Below are positions 1 through 11,480 of a DNA stretch of 64,000 bases, piece after piece. The DNA is from Gracilaria gracilis (Eukaryota; Rhodophyta; Florideophyceae; Gracilariales; Gracilariaceae): assembly GCA_030374805.1 (NCBI GenBank), contig JARGSG010000019.1, positions 310,001 to 374,000 on the forward strand, read 5' to 3'. The notes under the pieces were generated by a model that saw nothing but the letters and a program-made list of their open reading frames with translations, did not search any database and was not told the DNA's origin. Both the position numbers and the translations under genes were made by a program. Numbering within the stretch: position 1 is the first letter of the stretch; each line of letters begins with the position of its first letter.

Positions 1-1
1 C

Positions 2-1093
2 TTCACAGGTGATGATCCCATTGCGGTAATTGAGTTTCTACAGAAGTTCAAGATTGCATGCGACCAAAATGGTTTTTCCGAAGGCGCTGCCATGTGGTTA
101 TTCCAGTTTTACCTTAAAGGTCAAGCTTACCACTTGCTGCAAGGCAGGCTCCGTGGAAATATCCTGGCGGTTGATGAAGAGGGGACAGAGATGTTAGAGA
201 CGTACCCAGAAGTGGTTAATTTCATGTTGGAAACTTACGCTACCGATGAGGTTATCCAGGAAGGTTACGCTGAGGTGCAGGCATATCGCCAACGCTCTAG
301 CCAAACCGAAATGGAATTCTCGTTGGGCCTTGGGAATCTGGCCACCCGATGCGGTAATGTCTTTACCACTAGTAGGTTGAAGTCGCTCTTTGCCGACAAT
401 GTTGACAAAGCGATCCGTTCGCAGGTACGCAATTACCTGGCGAACAACCGTAAGGTGGGCTACAATGGGCTTGCCCGTTATGCCCAGGGACTAGGCGACA
501 CTCTCCGTCACGGAAAGAAGCCGTCGGCGTCCCATACCTCAAAGGATAAACCGAAACGGTCAGTATTGAAGCTAGAAGAAAGCACTACCTCAGAGGGAGA
601 TTCGCTCATTCGCGTACCAACAGGAATGGCAGTTCATCTCGTGACTGCGCCGTAGGCTCAGTCACGAGCCACCTCCATTGGTAATTGGTCGTCGACAGTA
701 CCACCAGCTTCGGTAAGGTCGCCACCGAGTGCAGCGAGCACTCAACAAACCTCAACGGGTGGTTTGCAAGCATCTTCATATGCTACAGCACCAACCAATC
801 CGGTTACCCGACCTACCTCTATGGCAATGCGTGATCCCCAGACAGGTGGATTGGTTTGCTGGCTCTGTTTGTCGCCAGACCATCTGGCGAACAGATGTGA
901 CAAAATACCCCCAGGGGTGCGCGAACATCTGATCAGTGCCAGGCAGCAAAACCACCGTAACCTATATGGATCTGGAAAGAGGGTACAAGCTCAACCATCA
1001 CCATCTCAGGTTCATCTCGTCGAGGAAACACCAATCTTGGAGAAGGACAGTCCCGCTCCGGAGGAGCAGGAAAACACCGAACGGTTAGCGTAG
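2..1093 (+). pseudogene. gag: Gag of element 1, partial, in-frame TAG
   Basis: The frame is open from base 2, where the residues match the capsid region of the gag of element B at 26439-27539. A TAG at 653-655 interrupts it. The same frame then runs on to a CCHC zinc knuckle of form CX2CX4HX4C at 857-898 (CWLCLSPDHLANRC) and stops at 1091-1093. Gag packages element RNA into cytoplasmic particles; the knuckle binds nucleic acid. The part before the stop is capsid-like, the part after is nucleocapsid-like. The TAG is best read as decay of a CAG codon, since element C has a similar lesion elsewhere in gag. The N-terminal part is outside the window. Confidence 0.85.
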
Positions 1094-1113
1094 GGGCCAC
1101 CCCTAACCGTGAA

Positions 1114-2172
1114 TTGGAAGGCCCGTCGATACCGGAACGGGAAACCTTAATGGTGGAAAAAGAAGAATCAGATGTACCCAATGTGGTGTGTCTAATGAAG
1201 TACAATAACTATAAAGTTAATGCTTTAGTAAGCTTTCTCAATTACCTACAGGTCCCCGTTGCGTGTTTACTCGATACCGGCGCCGGTCCGAATGTGCTAA
1301 ACGCTGACGTCATACCCGATGCGGTCTTGCGGAACATTCGGCCTGCCCCGACTATCAACCCGCTGGTGAACGCTAATGAGCGCCCACTGCACCTTAGAGG
1401 AATGTTAACCACTGTGGTACAACTTGGAACCTTGAAGGTGAAGCTCAATTTCTTTGTGGTGGATCGTCTGGCGACAGACTGTATCCTCGGGACCAACTTT
1501 ATTGACAAACATGTCAAGGCAATTTTGCCAGGGTCCCGAACGGTCGCTCTCCGTCAAGGTGGTCGTATTGCCATACTGGGTAATACGCAGACCAAAAATG
1601 GTTGGCGTAAGAAGCCGAGGTTCAATATACCCACCGAAACGGTTTCAAACAAGATACGGCTCACCAAATTGGTTTCAATTCCGGCTATGACCCAAATGGT
1701 AGTGAATGTCTCATGCGCAGTTCTAGGATTGGTAATGCTACAGAACCATCCTAGGTTGGCAGAAAGACATCTCGCCTTGATGGCAAACGGGATTATCGAC
1801 AACATCCCTAACCAATCCTTCAAGGTGTACTTGAGTAACTTTAGCAATCACATTGTTAAGTTACCCAAGAATACCACTATTGGAATCGCATTGCCGGCAC
1901 CACAAGGGGTTTTCACGGTCTCACCTAATGGGTTGGGCGAGGTCGCCACCTCTAAGGAAGGGGGGGGAACGGAGGCGCCATACCCTGCATATGCGCCCCC
2001 GTTACCGACAAATACCAAAATGGAACAGAAGATCGCCAGTACCTTTAAGGTTAGGGATCAGGAAAAGACTATGGAACTGGACCCAGTGCGGAATTGGAGA
2101 GAGGAAGTCCAGATCGGTGCGGAGAAACCAGGCTCTCCGAGACCGGATCCTCAGTCTCTTAGAAGAATTTGA
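1114..2172 (+). pseudogene. pol: Pol part 1 of element 1: aspartic protease
   Basis: This frame lies -1 relative to gag and is open before gag ends, so it would be reached by -1 frameshifting. The active site LLDTGAGPN is near 1270-1300 and is followed by the usual retropepsin pattern (ILGTNFIDKH near 1480-1515). The listed start is only the first start-like codon, not a true initiator, because the protein is expected as a gag-pol fusion. Near 2120 the frame stops matching the relatives, and the RT part continues in the next frame (+1). A one-base change in or next to the sequence around 2115-2130 therefore separates protease from RT. Confidence 0.8.
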
Positions 2173-5100
2173 ACCCATGTGGTCGGGCCGGTTGGGCCAA
2201 ATTGAGGCTACAGAGCACCGTATTGATATGGTGCCTGGCTGGAAACCCATTTACCAGCAGCCTTACCGTGCAGGTCCAAAAGCCCGGGAGGTTGAGCTCA
2301 ATGAGGTCGAGAGAATGCTCCGTGAAGGTGTCATAGAACCAGCAAATGCGGACTGGGCCAGCCCTGTGGTTCTCGTCACAAAGAAGAATGATACCCGTAT
2401 GCGGTTCTGTGTGGACTACAGAAGACTGAATAGTATGACCATTAAGGATTCGTACCCAATACCTAGAATGGACGAGTGTATAGATTCGTTGGGCAACGCC
2501 AAGATCTTTACTACGCTCGATGCCAATTGTGGTTATTGGCAGATACCTATCAGGGAAGAAAACAAGGACAAAACTACGTTTACTTGCCACGCTGGGTTAT
2601 TCCGTTTTACGCGTATGCCCTTTGGGTTGCGAAATGCCCCGGCTACCTTTCAGAGGGCGTTAGATATAATCCTTTCGAAGGTGAAGTGGAGAACCGCTCT
2701 GGTATACATCGATTATGTAATCATATATTCCAGAACGGTAGAGGAACATTTCCACCATGTTAGGGAAGTTTTGAACCTTTTGAGGGAATCTGGAGTAACT
2801 TTGAAGCTCCGCAAGTGCGAATTCTTCACCAAAGAGGTAGAATACCTTGGTCATATCATCAGCCCTGGGAGGTTAGAAGTGACGCCGCGGAATATCCGGG
2901 CCGTGCAGGAGGCGAAGCCACCCACGTCCCAGACGGAAATCCGATCCTTTATAGGTTTGTGCAATGTGTACCGCCGGTTTATTAAGGGATTTGCCAGGAT
3001 AGCGGCTCCCCTCAACAGGAAGCTGCTGAAAGGTCAACCTACAAGGTTTGAATGTCTTACCAATGAGGAAATGGATGCGTTCGAGGCGCTGAAACATGCG
3101 CTCTTGACACCTCCCATCTTGGCATTACCCAAAGCTGGTTTACGATACACGTTGGATACTGACGCTTCGGACGCCCAAATTGGTTGTTGTCTTATGCAGG
3201 AGCAAGAAAACGGCGACAAACTACCTATAGGGTACTGGAGCCGTGCTTTGCACGCTGCAGAAAAGAACTACACAACAACCGAAAAGGAATGTCTGGCAGT
3301 AGTCTGGAGCATGTTGATGCTCCGTCCCTACCTGTATGGTGAAAGTTTCACGCTTCGAACCGACCATGATGCCCTACGGTGGATACTGGGTCTGGCCGAC
3401 GCATCAGGCAGACTTGCCCGATGGCGGTTACGACTTTCAGAGTTCGAGTATGACGTACAGTACCGTCCAGGTATCACGCACAATGTCGCAGACGCGATGT
3501 CTCGCATTACCACAGATGGTTTGGACACCGAGCCGGTAGAGGATGATATCCCATGCTTTACCATCTCTACCAACCCTGATGGTGATACCTTAGAAGGTTA
3601 CTGGACTCTACCCGAAGAGGATACGTGGTTTAGTGATGCCATCGCTCGGGAAATACTCGCCCTCGAGGAAACAGACGTCATGCCAATTACCCGCGAGGAA
3701 TTCCTGAGAGAGCAAGCAAACGATGTTTATTGCCGCTCTCTAATGGACCAAGTAGGTATGAAAGACTCGAACTTTGACGTCGACCGAAATGGTTTCCTGG
3801 TGAGGCGAGCTCCTATTGATGGTTCCCTTCAGAAGGTAGTGCCCAAGGTGCTGCGCCCTCGGGTGCTGTACCTAGCCTACTACCCAAGGCTATCAGGACA
3901 CCCTGGAGGTACGAGAATGTACTACACCTTGAGGCAAGGGTACTACTGGCCTCATATGGCTAATGATATATATACCTTTGTAGGTCAATGTGAATCTTGC
4001 GTACGTACCCGTGGAGGTCTCCGGAAGCACAGGAAATACTTGAAGTTATTCCCTGCAGCGGGTCCTCTCGAGTTCGTCGCAATAGACCTTCTGGGTCCGT
4101 TACCAAAAACCACAAGGGGATATCAGTACATCATCGTAATCACCGACAGGTTCTCGAAGCTCACGCGAGCGATACCCTTGAAGGACACGAAATCGACGAC
4201 TCTCGCGGTGGCGTTCTTGAACAATTGGATCTACCCGTATGGTGCACCGCTTTATCTACTTACCGACAATGGTTCGAACTTAGCTTCGAAGTTCTTTGAA
4301 GCTGTTTGTAACCTCTTGGGTATTAAGCACTACTTCACTACTGCCTACCATCCGCAAACGAATGGGCAAGTGGAGCGCTTTAACCGAACACTGGTATCTA
4401 GGCTGCGACATTATACGGAAGAACACCAAACTGGTTGGGACGAGCTCGTGCAGCCCTTGACATATGCATATAACCTTCAGGTTCATCGAGCGACGCAAAC
4501 TACGCCGTTCGATCTAATACTGTCAAGACACCCACCAGGTATTGTTGTTGAAGGGGACCCAGTAGGACAAGAAGCCGCCGGAGCGCTCACACCGTCACAG
4601 GTCAAACGGAATACCCTTTTGAGGTTGAGACGTGCTCTCAAGTATGCTGAGAGCAAGCTCACAGCATCCCAGAAGCGGTACAAGGAGGACTACGACCGTA
4701 AGGTAACCCAAGTGGTAACGGCTACGCCGGGTCAATATGTCTTTATTGACCACCCTCCGAAAGGAGCTAAACCACGACCGGGTGATGAAGCTGATGATGA
4801 AGCTATTGATAGAGATATCAATTCTAAGCTTCTTCCGAAATCATCGGGACCTTTCAAGGTAGTTCGGTCGACCGACCACACGGTAACGGTGAACCAAGAT
4901 GGTGTAGAGAATACAATCTCTATTGACCGAATCACGGTTGCACCTCAGACGGTTCAGTCCAGGAAGGAACGCGGAGAATCCGCGCGTGACCCACAAGCGG
5001 TTGCCCTGAGGACTCAGCCCCGGGAAGACGGGACACCCATCGAGGTTAATGATGACGCACAGGGTGACGACCCATACTACGTACCACCTACGGGGATTAC

Positions 5101-5371
5101 GGTTGCTCCTTCAGAGGAAACACCTACCCGTAGTGGTACCGATGCTCATCTAAACCAAAGTGGTGAAACGATACCAGCCCAGGTCTCTAATGAGTTCCCA
5201 GTGGAACGCCTTGTAGGTCACCGCCGTACCCAAGAAGGTCTGAAGTACACAGTACGCTGGTATGGCTGGGGGGCTGACGGTGATACCGCCGAGCCGCCCT
5301 CAGCCATACCACACCATTTCAGGGTAAGCTACTGGAACCGCAAAGGAGAGGACATGCCGAATGATGGGTAA
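2123..5371 (+). pseudogene. pol: Pol part 2 of element 1: RT, RNase H, integrase, chromodomain
   Basis: RT runs from about 2177. The FCVDYRRLN box is near 2405, MPFGLRNAPATFQ near 2620 and the catalytic box near 2705. That box reads YIDY where an active enzyme has YxDD (GAT TAT at 2711-2716), so polymerase activity should be lost. RNase H follows, with LDTDASD near 3155, TEKECLAVVW near 3280 and RTDHDALRW near 3360. The integrase zinc module has Tyr (3878-3880) in place of its first His, but the core DDE residues remain (AIDLLG, LTDNGS, QVERFN at about 4080, 4262 and 4370). A chromodomain with the VRWYGWG core sits at 5200-5330. The ORF is otherwise open for 1.1 kb of protein-coding triplets to TAA 5369-5371. 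Confidence 0.92.
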
Positions 5372-7196
5372 ACCTTAGAGGTAATGCAGTCCCCCAAGGA
5401 AGGAGGAAAAGCACATTGTAATGAGGAGTACCGAAGTCGGTTCGGACGCTCACCGGGAAGGTACAACCAGAAGGAAGCATTCCATGAGGGTACGTCCAAG
5501 GAGCGGTAGCGCTAAAGACGGACGCACCGTTGTACGCGCGCCGTTGCACACGCGCCATGCACGTGCGCGGCACGCGCGCGAACCCGCATGGTGGAAACAT
5601 TCAAAAAATTGGATTTTTTTTATTTGACGAGGCATACGCGCGCTGCTCGTGGCGCGCCGTGCGGAGTAACCGATTCGGTTTACACTATTGTGTGTAGGGA
5701 GCGAACAACGGCATGGTCAAAAAATCTAAGTATTTTGACCGTGCCGCGCTCCCGAATCGGCCATTCCCAGCCTCTGAAACCCCTTGGTTCTCGAGATACA
5801 GACCAAAAGGGTTTTCTGCGTTTTCACTACCATCTGGAGGGGTAATTTTCCGGTCGAATTTTTTGATTCGCCTCGCAAGTAACCTCCGGGGTAAAGCACC
5901 GCACGTGCGCCCATGCATGGTGAGAGGCCATGCAGAACCATCTCGGTACATTGCTGGCCACTGCGCGCAAGCGCTTGGCACAAATAAGACCTCATGGGAA
6001 GCGAAACCGCTCGCTGCGCCGCACGAAGGCGCATCGGCGTACCAACATGGTGAACCATACTACGAGCACCAGAATGGTTCAGGATGGAGCTAACTTAAGT
6101 ACAAGGCATTAACCCTCACCCATCGTGGTACGCTGGTCTAAGGAAGGGGGAGAAGAGTTTCAAAACCTGATTCGAGATGCCCAGCTCTAAGGGAAAGGGG
6201 AGCTGTTTTTGCGCTTCCTCTCTTGCTGCGCACCGCACCTATAGGGTAATTGGAACCTAACATGGAAACGCACAACATTTAACTTTTATTTCAAGACTAA
6301 CACCAATACGGATGCGGGAGCAAAGTGGCTCAAGCACAGACCCAAGTGGAGACAATAATCAACCTGAGGGTGAACGCACAGCAAGCGCCCAGTGCCCAAC
6401 AGGGACGGTGCGACGCTCGCTGCGCACGGTAGCGCACTCCAATGTTTACCAAAGTGGTTTGGAGGTCGTGCGATTGGAGATCAAACTGAAAGGAAATCAT
6501 GACCCAGATGGTTATTGTGAGGAACCGAACCTTCGTGGTTGTGGACAACGATACCCGCAGGAACCGATACGGCCTGTCGCATGAACCTGGAAGGAAGAGC
6601 AAGTCTCTGCGGAAAAAGTACGATGACGCTGTACAGTCGTGTACGGTAGGGTTAGAACCTTGAAGGTGCTACGATAATCGTGAAGCTACAAAGAAAGTGC
6701 AAGAACCAGACCTGTATGGTATCACGAAGTCGACCAGTACGGTATCGGATAGGAAGGAGAGCAGACGAGCCGCGCATACGTGGACCAATGTGGTGATGTT
6801 GTAACCATTGCGGGAGCAAGAAGACCGCGAAGGGACAGCTAGACCGCAAAAGTATCGTGATGAAGGCGAGGACAAGAAGATAGTACCATAATGGTGTCGC
6901 CCCATAATGGGTATCCCGAAGCAGTGCAATAGGGAGCCTTGAAGGTACTGGAAGAAGACGCGCGTCGCGCCCAAACCACAAATGGGAATGAATAGGCCGC
7001 TGTCGGTGATAACCAAAGAGGCGGATAGAGCCGCAATCGGTGATGACCAAGATGGTGAACAGAGTGCGTTCGGTGATGCCGAACCGACGCGACGCACGGC
7101 GTGAGATGGCACGAAGGCTGCGACAGGGACCAAATTGGTACGACGATGCAACCGACTGGGTGAAAGGATCTAGGAGCCACGAGGGCGTGGCTCAGG
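5372..7196 (+). other. Long non-coding 3' region of element 1
   Basis: No convincing protein is seen on either strand; the short minus-strand ORFs at 6650-7230 overlap in several frames and have no motifs. The stretch holds purine-rich tracts just after pol (about 5395-5411) and near 6137-6155, plus many copies of the ACC-N4-TGGT motif. Elements B and C carry an antisense ORF in the equivalent place; any such ORF here has been lost or was never present. Confidence 0.6.
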
Positions 7197-7210
7197 GTAG
7201 GAAGGGGGTC
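7197..7210 (+). promoter_or_regulatory. Polypurine tract of element 1
   Basis: The purine run GGAAGGGGGTC lies directly before TGTAGTACAATG, the proposed LTR start. Elements B and C also have a purine tract directly before their 3' LTR (read on the minus strand). Such tracts prime plus-strand DNA synthesis. Confidence 0.6.
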
Positions 7211-7720
7211 TGTAGTACAATGAGACCTCAATGGGTTGGTGCCACGTGGGTCTACTGGTGCGCCTTGCTGGCTGCACTGTACCCAATTGGTATTCTGTAT
7301 TTTATAATTTCTAATTTCTAATTTATATTCTAGGATAGTTTAGCATTGCTGGCCCATGACAGTAGGTCATGGGCACAGCCGATGACGTCATGCCCGCATG
7401 GGAGATCGGCGTCGGTGCACCTTGTATATATTGTGGTGCACCTCGCCTTCCCCCTCGGGTATTGTAAAGTCAGGCACCATTAGGGCAGTAACTATACCAT
7501 CTTGGTCACTTACTACTCTATTACTATCCAGGTTTTACCGCGCGTCGACGTCTACTACCGTACACCTACACGGTCTAGACTAGTTGCCCCGCCGTTTGCC
7601 CCTGCGGGTTTCAGGTGCCCTACTACCATATTGGTTGTGTGTTTTTCCCCTTTAGGTTGAGCCCTCGCGCGCTCCCTCTACCAGGCGGACCCCACACCTT
7701 ATCGGTATTTGTACGACACA
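7211..7720 (+). repeat. 3' LTR of element 1 (inferred limits)
   Basis: The start TGTAGTACAATG resembles the start of the element B LTR read in its own sense (TGTAGTATAGTG), including a shared TTGGTGC a little inward. The proposed end GTACGACACA resembles the element B end (TTGTACCACA). The length of 510 bp is close to the 543-544 bp of B. A CRE-like palindrome TGACGTCA lies at 7383-7390 and a TATATA box at 7425-7430, itself flanked by two GTGCAC sites at 7415-7420 and 7436-7441. Only one copy is in the window, so neither edge is proven. Confidence 0.55.
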
Positions 7721-7894
7721 CTACCGCCGCCGTTGCCGTCCGAAACGTTAACGATTGACGCGAATTTGCTGGAGCTTTGTGACGCAGACCCTGGAACCAG
7801 TGCGGTAGAGAGTGGTCCGGAACATATCACAGCTGCAACAGCTTCCTCTGGAACAAGCAACGCTGCGCAACCCACCCAAGCGGAACAGGATTAA
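7721..7894 (+). other. ORF remnant abutting element 1
   Basis: An open frame runs without interruption from the inferred LTR end to a TAA at 7892-7894. It encodes an acidic, Ser/Thr/Ala-rich tail of about 57 residues. It could be the C-terminal end of a gene split by element 1, whose other half would lie left of the window, or a chance ORF. No family is recognised. Confidence 0.25.
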
Positions 7895-7953
7895 GCTGCT
7901 CTGACCTCCTCCTTTTGCTCGCGCCGCGCGGAGCGCGAGCGCGAACATATGAC

Positions 7954-9222
7954 TCAAATCTCCTCTCCGTCGTCCTCTCTTCTCTCTTGGGCCGCAATCT
8001 TCTCTTCATAGCGGCTTCTGGGCTGCAGCGCAAACCCTCTTCTATCGAACTGCCAGTTGCACAGCATCGCTACCGTAGTGTACGCGATAGGAAATAGGCT
8101 TCTCTCAAACGGCCATCGGCCCAAGAATAAACGAAACCGGTTATTGACAAACCCTATACCCCATTCATTGACCACTCATTGCTTTCGAATCAAACTGTTG
8201 TACTCCGTTCTGTACATCCAGAGGGTACTTTCGTTCTTTTTGTACGGAACGACGAGGTCACCACTACCAGAAAACCCCATGTCAGCCATTCCATGCTGCC
8301 CAGGGGAAAGATACAAACTTGGTTCACGAAAAACTTCTGAGTTCGTGTACATGTTTTGATCACTTTCGGCTCCTTTGTCCGATATCTCTACGCGTATAAA
8401 GCGACCGAACAAATCGCAAAACACGAGGATAGAGAACGCATGTGCTTTCTTGTAGCCGTCGTAAGCACGCTCCTGTTCATTATTATCCTTCGGTCTCCAT
8501 CTCTTGTTCTTGTTACCATCCAAGAAGAACACAAACTTCGGAAAACCAATTAACAAGTTCTCCATTTCCTGCCTGCCGGCGTCATCAGGCCAACGGATAA
8601 GCTTCGGTTCTTGTTCGTCTAAGGTCTTAAACAAAGCGTACAACACATGCCGAAAGTAGTTGGACACAGTTCCGGGTGAGACGCTATAAGAGTATGCCAC
8701 TTTCTCTATACCACAGCTTCCTTCGTTCGAACCTCCTAAGATGTCCAAGAACATAAACAACATCTCTTTCGTAGTCAACCGACGACGTCTGGGTACTCTT
8801 GTCTGTTCCTGATATTCATTTCGAACATCCAAAGGCTGCGCCAGTTTGTCTTGCACTAACGCATCAAGTGCGTCAAAGTCTTCCCGCGACATGTGCACAG
8901 TCTTCTCGAAAAACTGTATATCTGGATCGTTTTCGCAGATATCTCGGTAGATATGGTTATTAACACGCTTCGCATAGAGAGCTTTTGTTCCCTCTCTCGG
9001 GTTTCCTCTACCTGGTTTCGCTGGAGTTTCCTCATTTTGCTCAGGTTCGAGGTTTGTGCGACGTGCTGCGCCAAGCACTGCCCCCTGATTCACTAGTGTG
9101 CGCGTGTGGGCAGCAGTTTGGGACATCTGCTCGAGAAGCAGAAGAGGAAGGAGCAGTTTGTTTCCCTCCATGTTGAGATGTGACTCGTACCCCGCCTGAA
9201 TCTTCAGGCCCAACGTGTACAT
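7954..9222 (-). pseudogene. Harbinger/DDE_4-type transposase with one in-frame TGA
   Basis: The frame runs from 9222 down to 7954 and is broken only by TGA at 8176-8178. The upstream part has a helix-turn-helix stretch (LTTKEMLFMFLDILGG... to SVSPGTVSNYFRHV) and the acidic positions FFLDGNK, SDKGAESDQ and MADMGFSG. The part after the stop supplies the remaining catalytic acid, VNEWGIGFVNNRFR. Together they give the DDE layout of nuclease-type (PIF/Harbinger, ISL2EU) transposases. The TGA is what a CGA arginine codon becomes by one C-to-T change. No terminal inverted repeats belonging to this copy were identified, so its limits are unknown. The best ATG may be internal; 9222 is the first candidate. 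Confidence 0.75.
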
Positions 9223-9319
9223 TATCTAAGGAGATCGCTCTTATTTTGAAAATTACAAACGGTTTGGATTCGAGGTTTTAGCGCTTAGGCTCAGAATCCT
9301 TAATTAAAAAGGGCTATTA

Positions 9320-9347
9320 GAGACTTTACGCTAGAGCAATTCTCGTA
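9320..9347 (+). repeat. Left terminal inverted repeat of the 9320-16296 element
   Basis: A 12-bp perfect terminal match to the right end is followed by a second 10-bp block with one mismatch and a one-base spacing difference. Just inside are the motif TTCGTACCCACG (about 9353) and an AGATTT/AAATCT inverted pair near 9387-9405. Confidence 0.7.
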
Positions 9348-9627
9348 AAGATTTTCGTACCCACGGTTTACACGCACCATACGAGATTTGGTCACGAAAT
9401 CTCCCGACTTCTACTTTACTCACATGTGCTTGTGTTCTCCAAACTTTTCATGGCTCCCAACCGGCAGAACAATGGTTTCTCAAGAAGGGTACGCTCTTGG
9501 ACGGGCATAAGCCCGTCTTCGAAGGCGGCGCACTCGTTTCGCACTCGCTATATATCTTGACGCACACGCACCTCTTCTACTAACATTTTGGAATGAAGTT
9601 AAAAAAGCAGAAGAAGACGTTACAAAC

Positions 9628-10611
9628 TTGCGAGTCAGAGCTCGAACAATCTCGCAAACAAGTTTCAATCTTAATGTTAATTCTCAGGAGCAATGTCTAC
9701 ATGACTTCCGGTTTTGTCGTCGTGACATTGGTAGAGTGGCGATGGAAATGCAATGGAACGTCAGTCATACACAGCGTTCTCGATATTACTGTGATTCTGT
9801 CACAGCATGCTGTATTGTTCTGAGACGGCTGGCTTCCGCACTAACCTGATATGACATGGAAACAATATTTGGTATGCGGTACAGCCACATAAGTGAAGTT
9901 TTTTGGGAGGCTGTCGAGAGATTTGTAGCATCAAAAGGTTACCTGATAACACAGGTACAGCCGCAGCTGCTGGTTGAACGGGCACCAATGTATGCGGAAG
10001 CACTGCGAAGACGGTCCGCTCCATTGGAAAGGTGTGTTGGGTTTATTGATTGTACTAAAATTGTTATGTGTACACCAGGTGGGGATGGATGCAACCAAAG
10101 GGCATGCGACTCGGGTCGTATTCGAAAGCACTGTCTTAAGTACCAGACCATATTTACACCTGATGGTTTGATATTTCATCTATTCGGCCCCGAGGTAGGA
10201 CGTAGACATGACCTCACCCTGCTGAGGAAGAGTGGGATAGAGCCTTTGATGGAAGATTGTTTGACTGTGAACGAGATACAGCACTATTTGTATGGTGATC
10301 CGGCATATATTTTACGCCCGTGGTTGCAAACTGCATTCGAAAGGCTCTTTGCGTCACAAGAGCAGCTGGCTTATAATGCTTCCATGAATGCGTTGAGAAC
10401 AGCAGTCGAATGGAAGTATAAGGATCTGAAGCAAATGTGGTTTCGAAACGCCATATCCCGCCTTCTATGTGTGCGACGTTTCCCGGTGGCGCTATTATAT
10501 ATATCTTCTGCTTTGCTGCTTAATTTCAAGACTTGCTTGGAAAAAGGTGGACAGGTGAGCCAATACTTTGGATGTGAGGCCCCATCTTTTGACTTCTATT
10601 GCCAATTGTAA
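9628..10611 (+). pseudogene. DDE superfamily nuclease (Harbinger-type transposase) with in-frame TGA
   Basis: The frame is open from about 9580 and interrupted by TGA at 9847-9849, then open again to 10611. Before the stop, CLHDFRFCRRDIGRV and VLRRLAS resemble the N-terminal part of plant and algal DDE endonucleases. After it, FGMRYSHISEVFWEAVERF and the catalytic positions VGFIDCTKI, GPEVGRRHDLTLL, YGDPAYIL and AVEWKYKDLK give D, D, D and E. The stop sits where relatives usually carry Trp or Arg, consistent with TGG to TGA. The usual Gly after the first Asp is Cys here. It lies 0.3 kb inside the left inverted repeat and reads inward, as expected for the transposase of that element. Confidence 0.75.
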
Positions 10612-11003
10612 CTGACGTTGATCCCAGTCACATCGAGAGACCGAACTGGGGCCTTCTGAAACCGCAATGGGTGGTTCGGACAAATGCTAGGATGGATATG
10701 AAGTAGACCGAGCTTGGCGCGATCGCGGCATGGGTGCTGAATCTCGTCTTCAAAAGAATAGCGAAGGAATATCAAGCTTTGGTCTACGAAGAACGACCAG
10801 AGCTACACCTACTGCTGTGGAAGGAGATCAAGAGGACTTGAAGTATGGAATGTGTTTCACGATGATGGTTTTGCGCAAGTAGACCTGAAGTTTGTAAAGA
10901 GGCCCGCACGAATGGTACAAGGCGATGCCAAGAGAAGACATGATCAGAGAATGATGTTGAAGGGCGAACCGATGATATCTCCACCTAAATCTCCTGGTTG
11001 AGA

Positions 11004-11480
11004 TGATGAAAATGCGACCAAGAGCCCAAGGGCGAGGAGCCCCTCTCCGACCTCAGCTCGTCCCCCGTCTGCACGTAAGGTATCTTCGCAGAGCAGAAGT
11101 ATTAACCCATCAAAAACCCTTTCGAGCGATTCATTTTCTCAGCTAACGTCAACAAGTGGAGTTAGTCCACCGCCAAACAGCAACTCGCGCTGTAGTACCC
11201 CAAAGAAGAAGGATGTTTCTCATCTGTTTCCTCCGCCAGGTGTGTGTTACCCACGTTTGAACATGTTAGGAATGTTCTTCTAGCTCTTACGGAAGGCAGA
11301 CGGCGAGTAACTTTGAAAAAGCTGTTAAGCTACTTCGAGATTGACGCTGAAAACAAAAAGGCGAACCTGAACGCTCTCTTGAAGCAATCAGCAAACTTTA
11401 CGAAAGACCCAAACAATGAAAGAAAGGTTTATCTGGCTCTGAAGGCAAGAGAAGCAACGTCTTTGAGTGCTGCTGGCTGA
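11004..11480 (+). pseudogene. Possible TFIIF-alpha (RAP74) C-terminal fragment, frameshifted
   Basis: An open stretch from about 11004 to 11240 encodes a Ser/Pro-rich low-complexity region (for example SPSPTSARPPSARK). In the next frame, from 11244, a compact domain follows with the pattern VRNVLLAL...KKLLSYFEI...NLNALLKQ...KVYLALK. Disordered tail plus terminal winged helix is the layout of the large TFIIF subunit, and the spacing of VR..L, LL..F and LK agrees. The frame changes at a GTGTGTG run near 11237-11245, so a two-base slip would explain it; a GT-starting intron is the other option. Upstream parts are not recognisable. The identity is tentative. Confidence 0.3.

Larger units (their letters stand above)
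1..7720 (+). mobile_element. Ty3/Gypsy chromovirus, element 1 (5' end outside window)
   Basis: Order is gag, protease, reverse transcriptase, RNase H, integrase, chromodomain, a 1.8-kb non-coding stretch, polypurine tract and 3' LTR. The chromodomain at the end of pol places it with the chromoviruses. The gag frame is already open at base 2, so the 5' LTR and primer site lie to the left. The element is dead: in-frame stop in gag, a frame change between protease and RT, a changed RT catalytic residue and a changed integrase zinc ligand. The 3' boundary at 7720 is inferred from similarity to the LTR termini of element B, because no second LTR copy is available. Confidence 0.9.

Noticed and set aside
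1853..2122. First 90 codons of the large element 1 ORF as real protein
   Set aside because: They overlap the protease frame, which has the conserved sequence there; the large frame matches RT relatives only from about 2123.
6312..7321. Several overlapping ORFs on both strands in the element 1 3' region
   Set aside because: They overlap in three minus-strand frames, have Ser/Pro/His-rich shadow-like composition and no motifs; no antisense gene like that of B or C could be supported.
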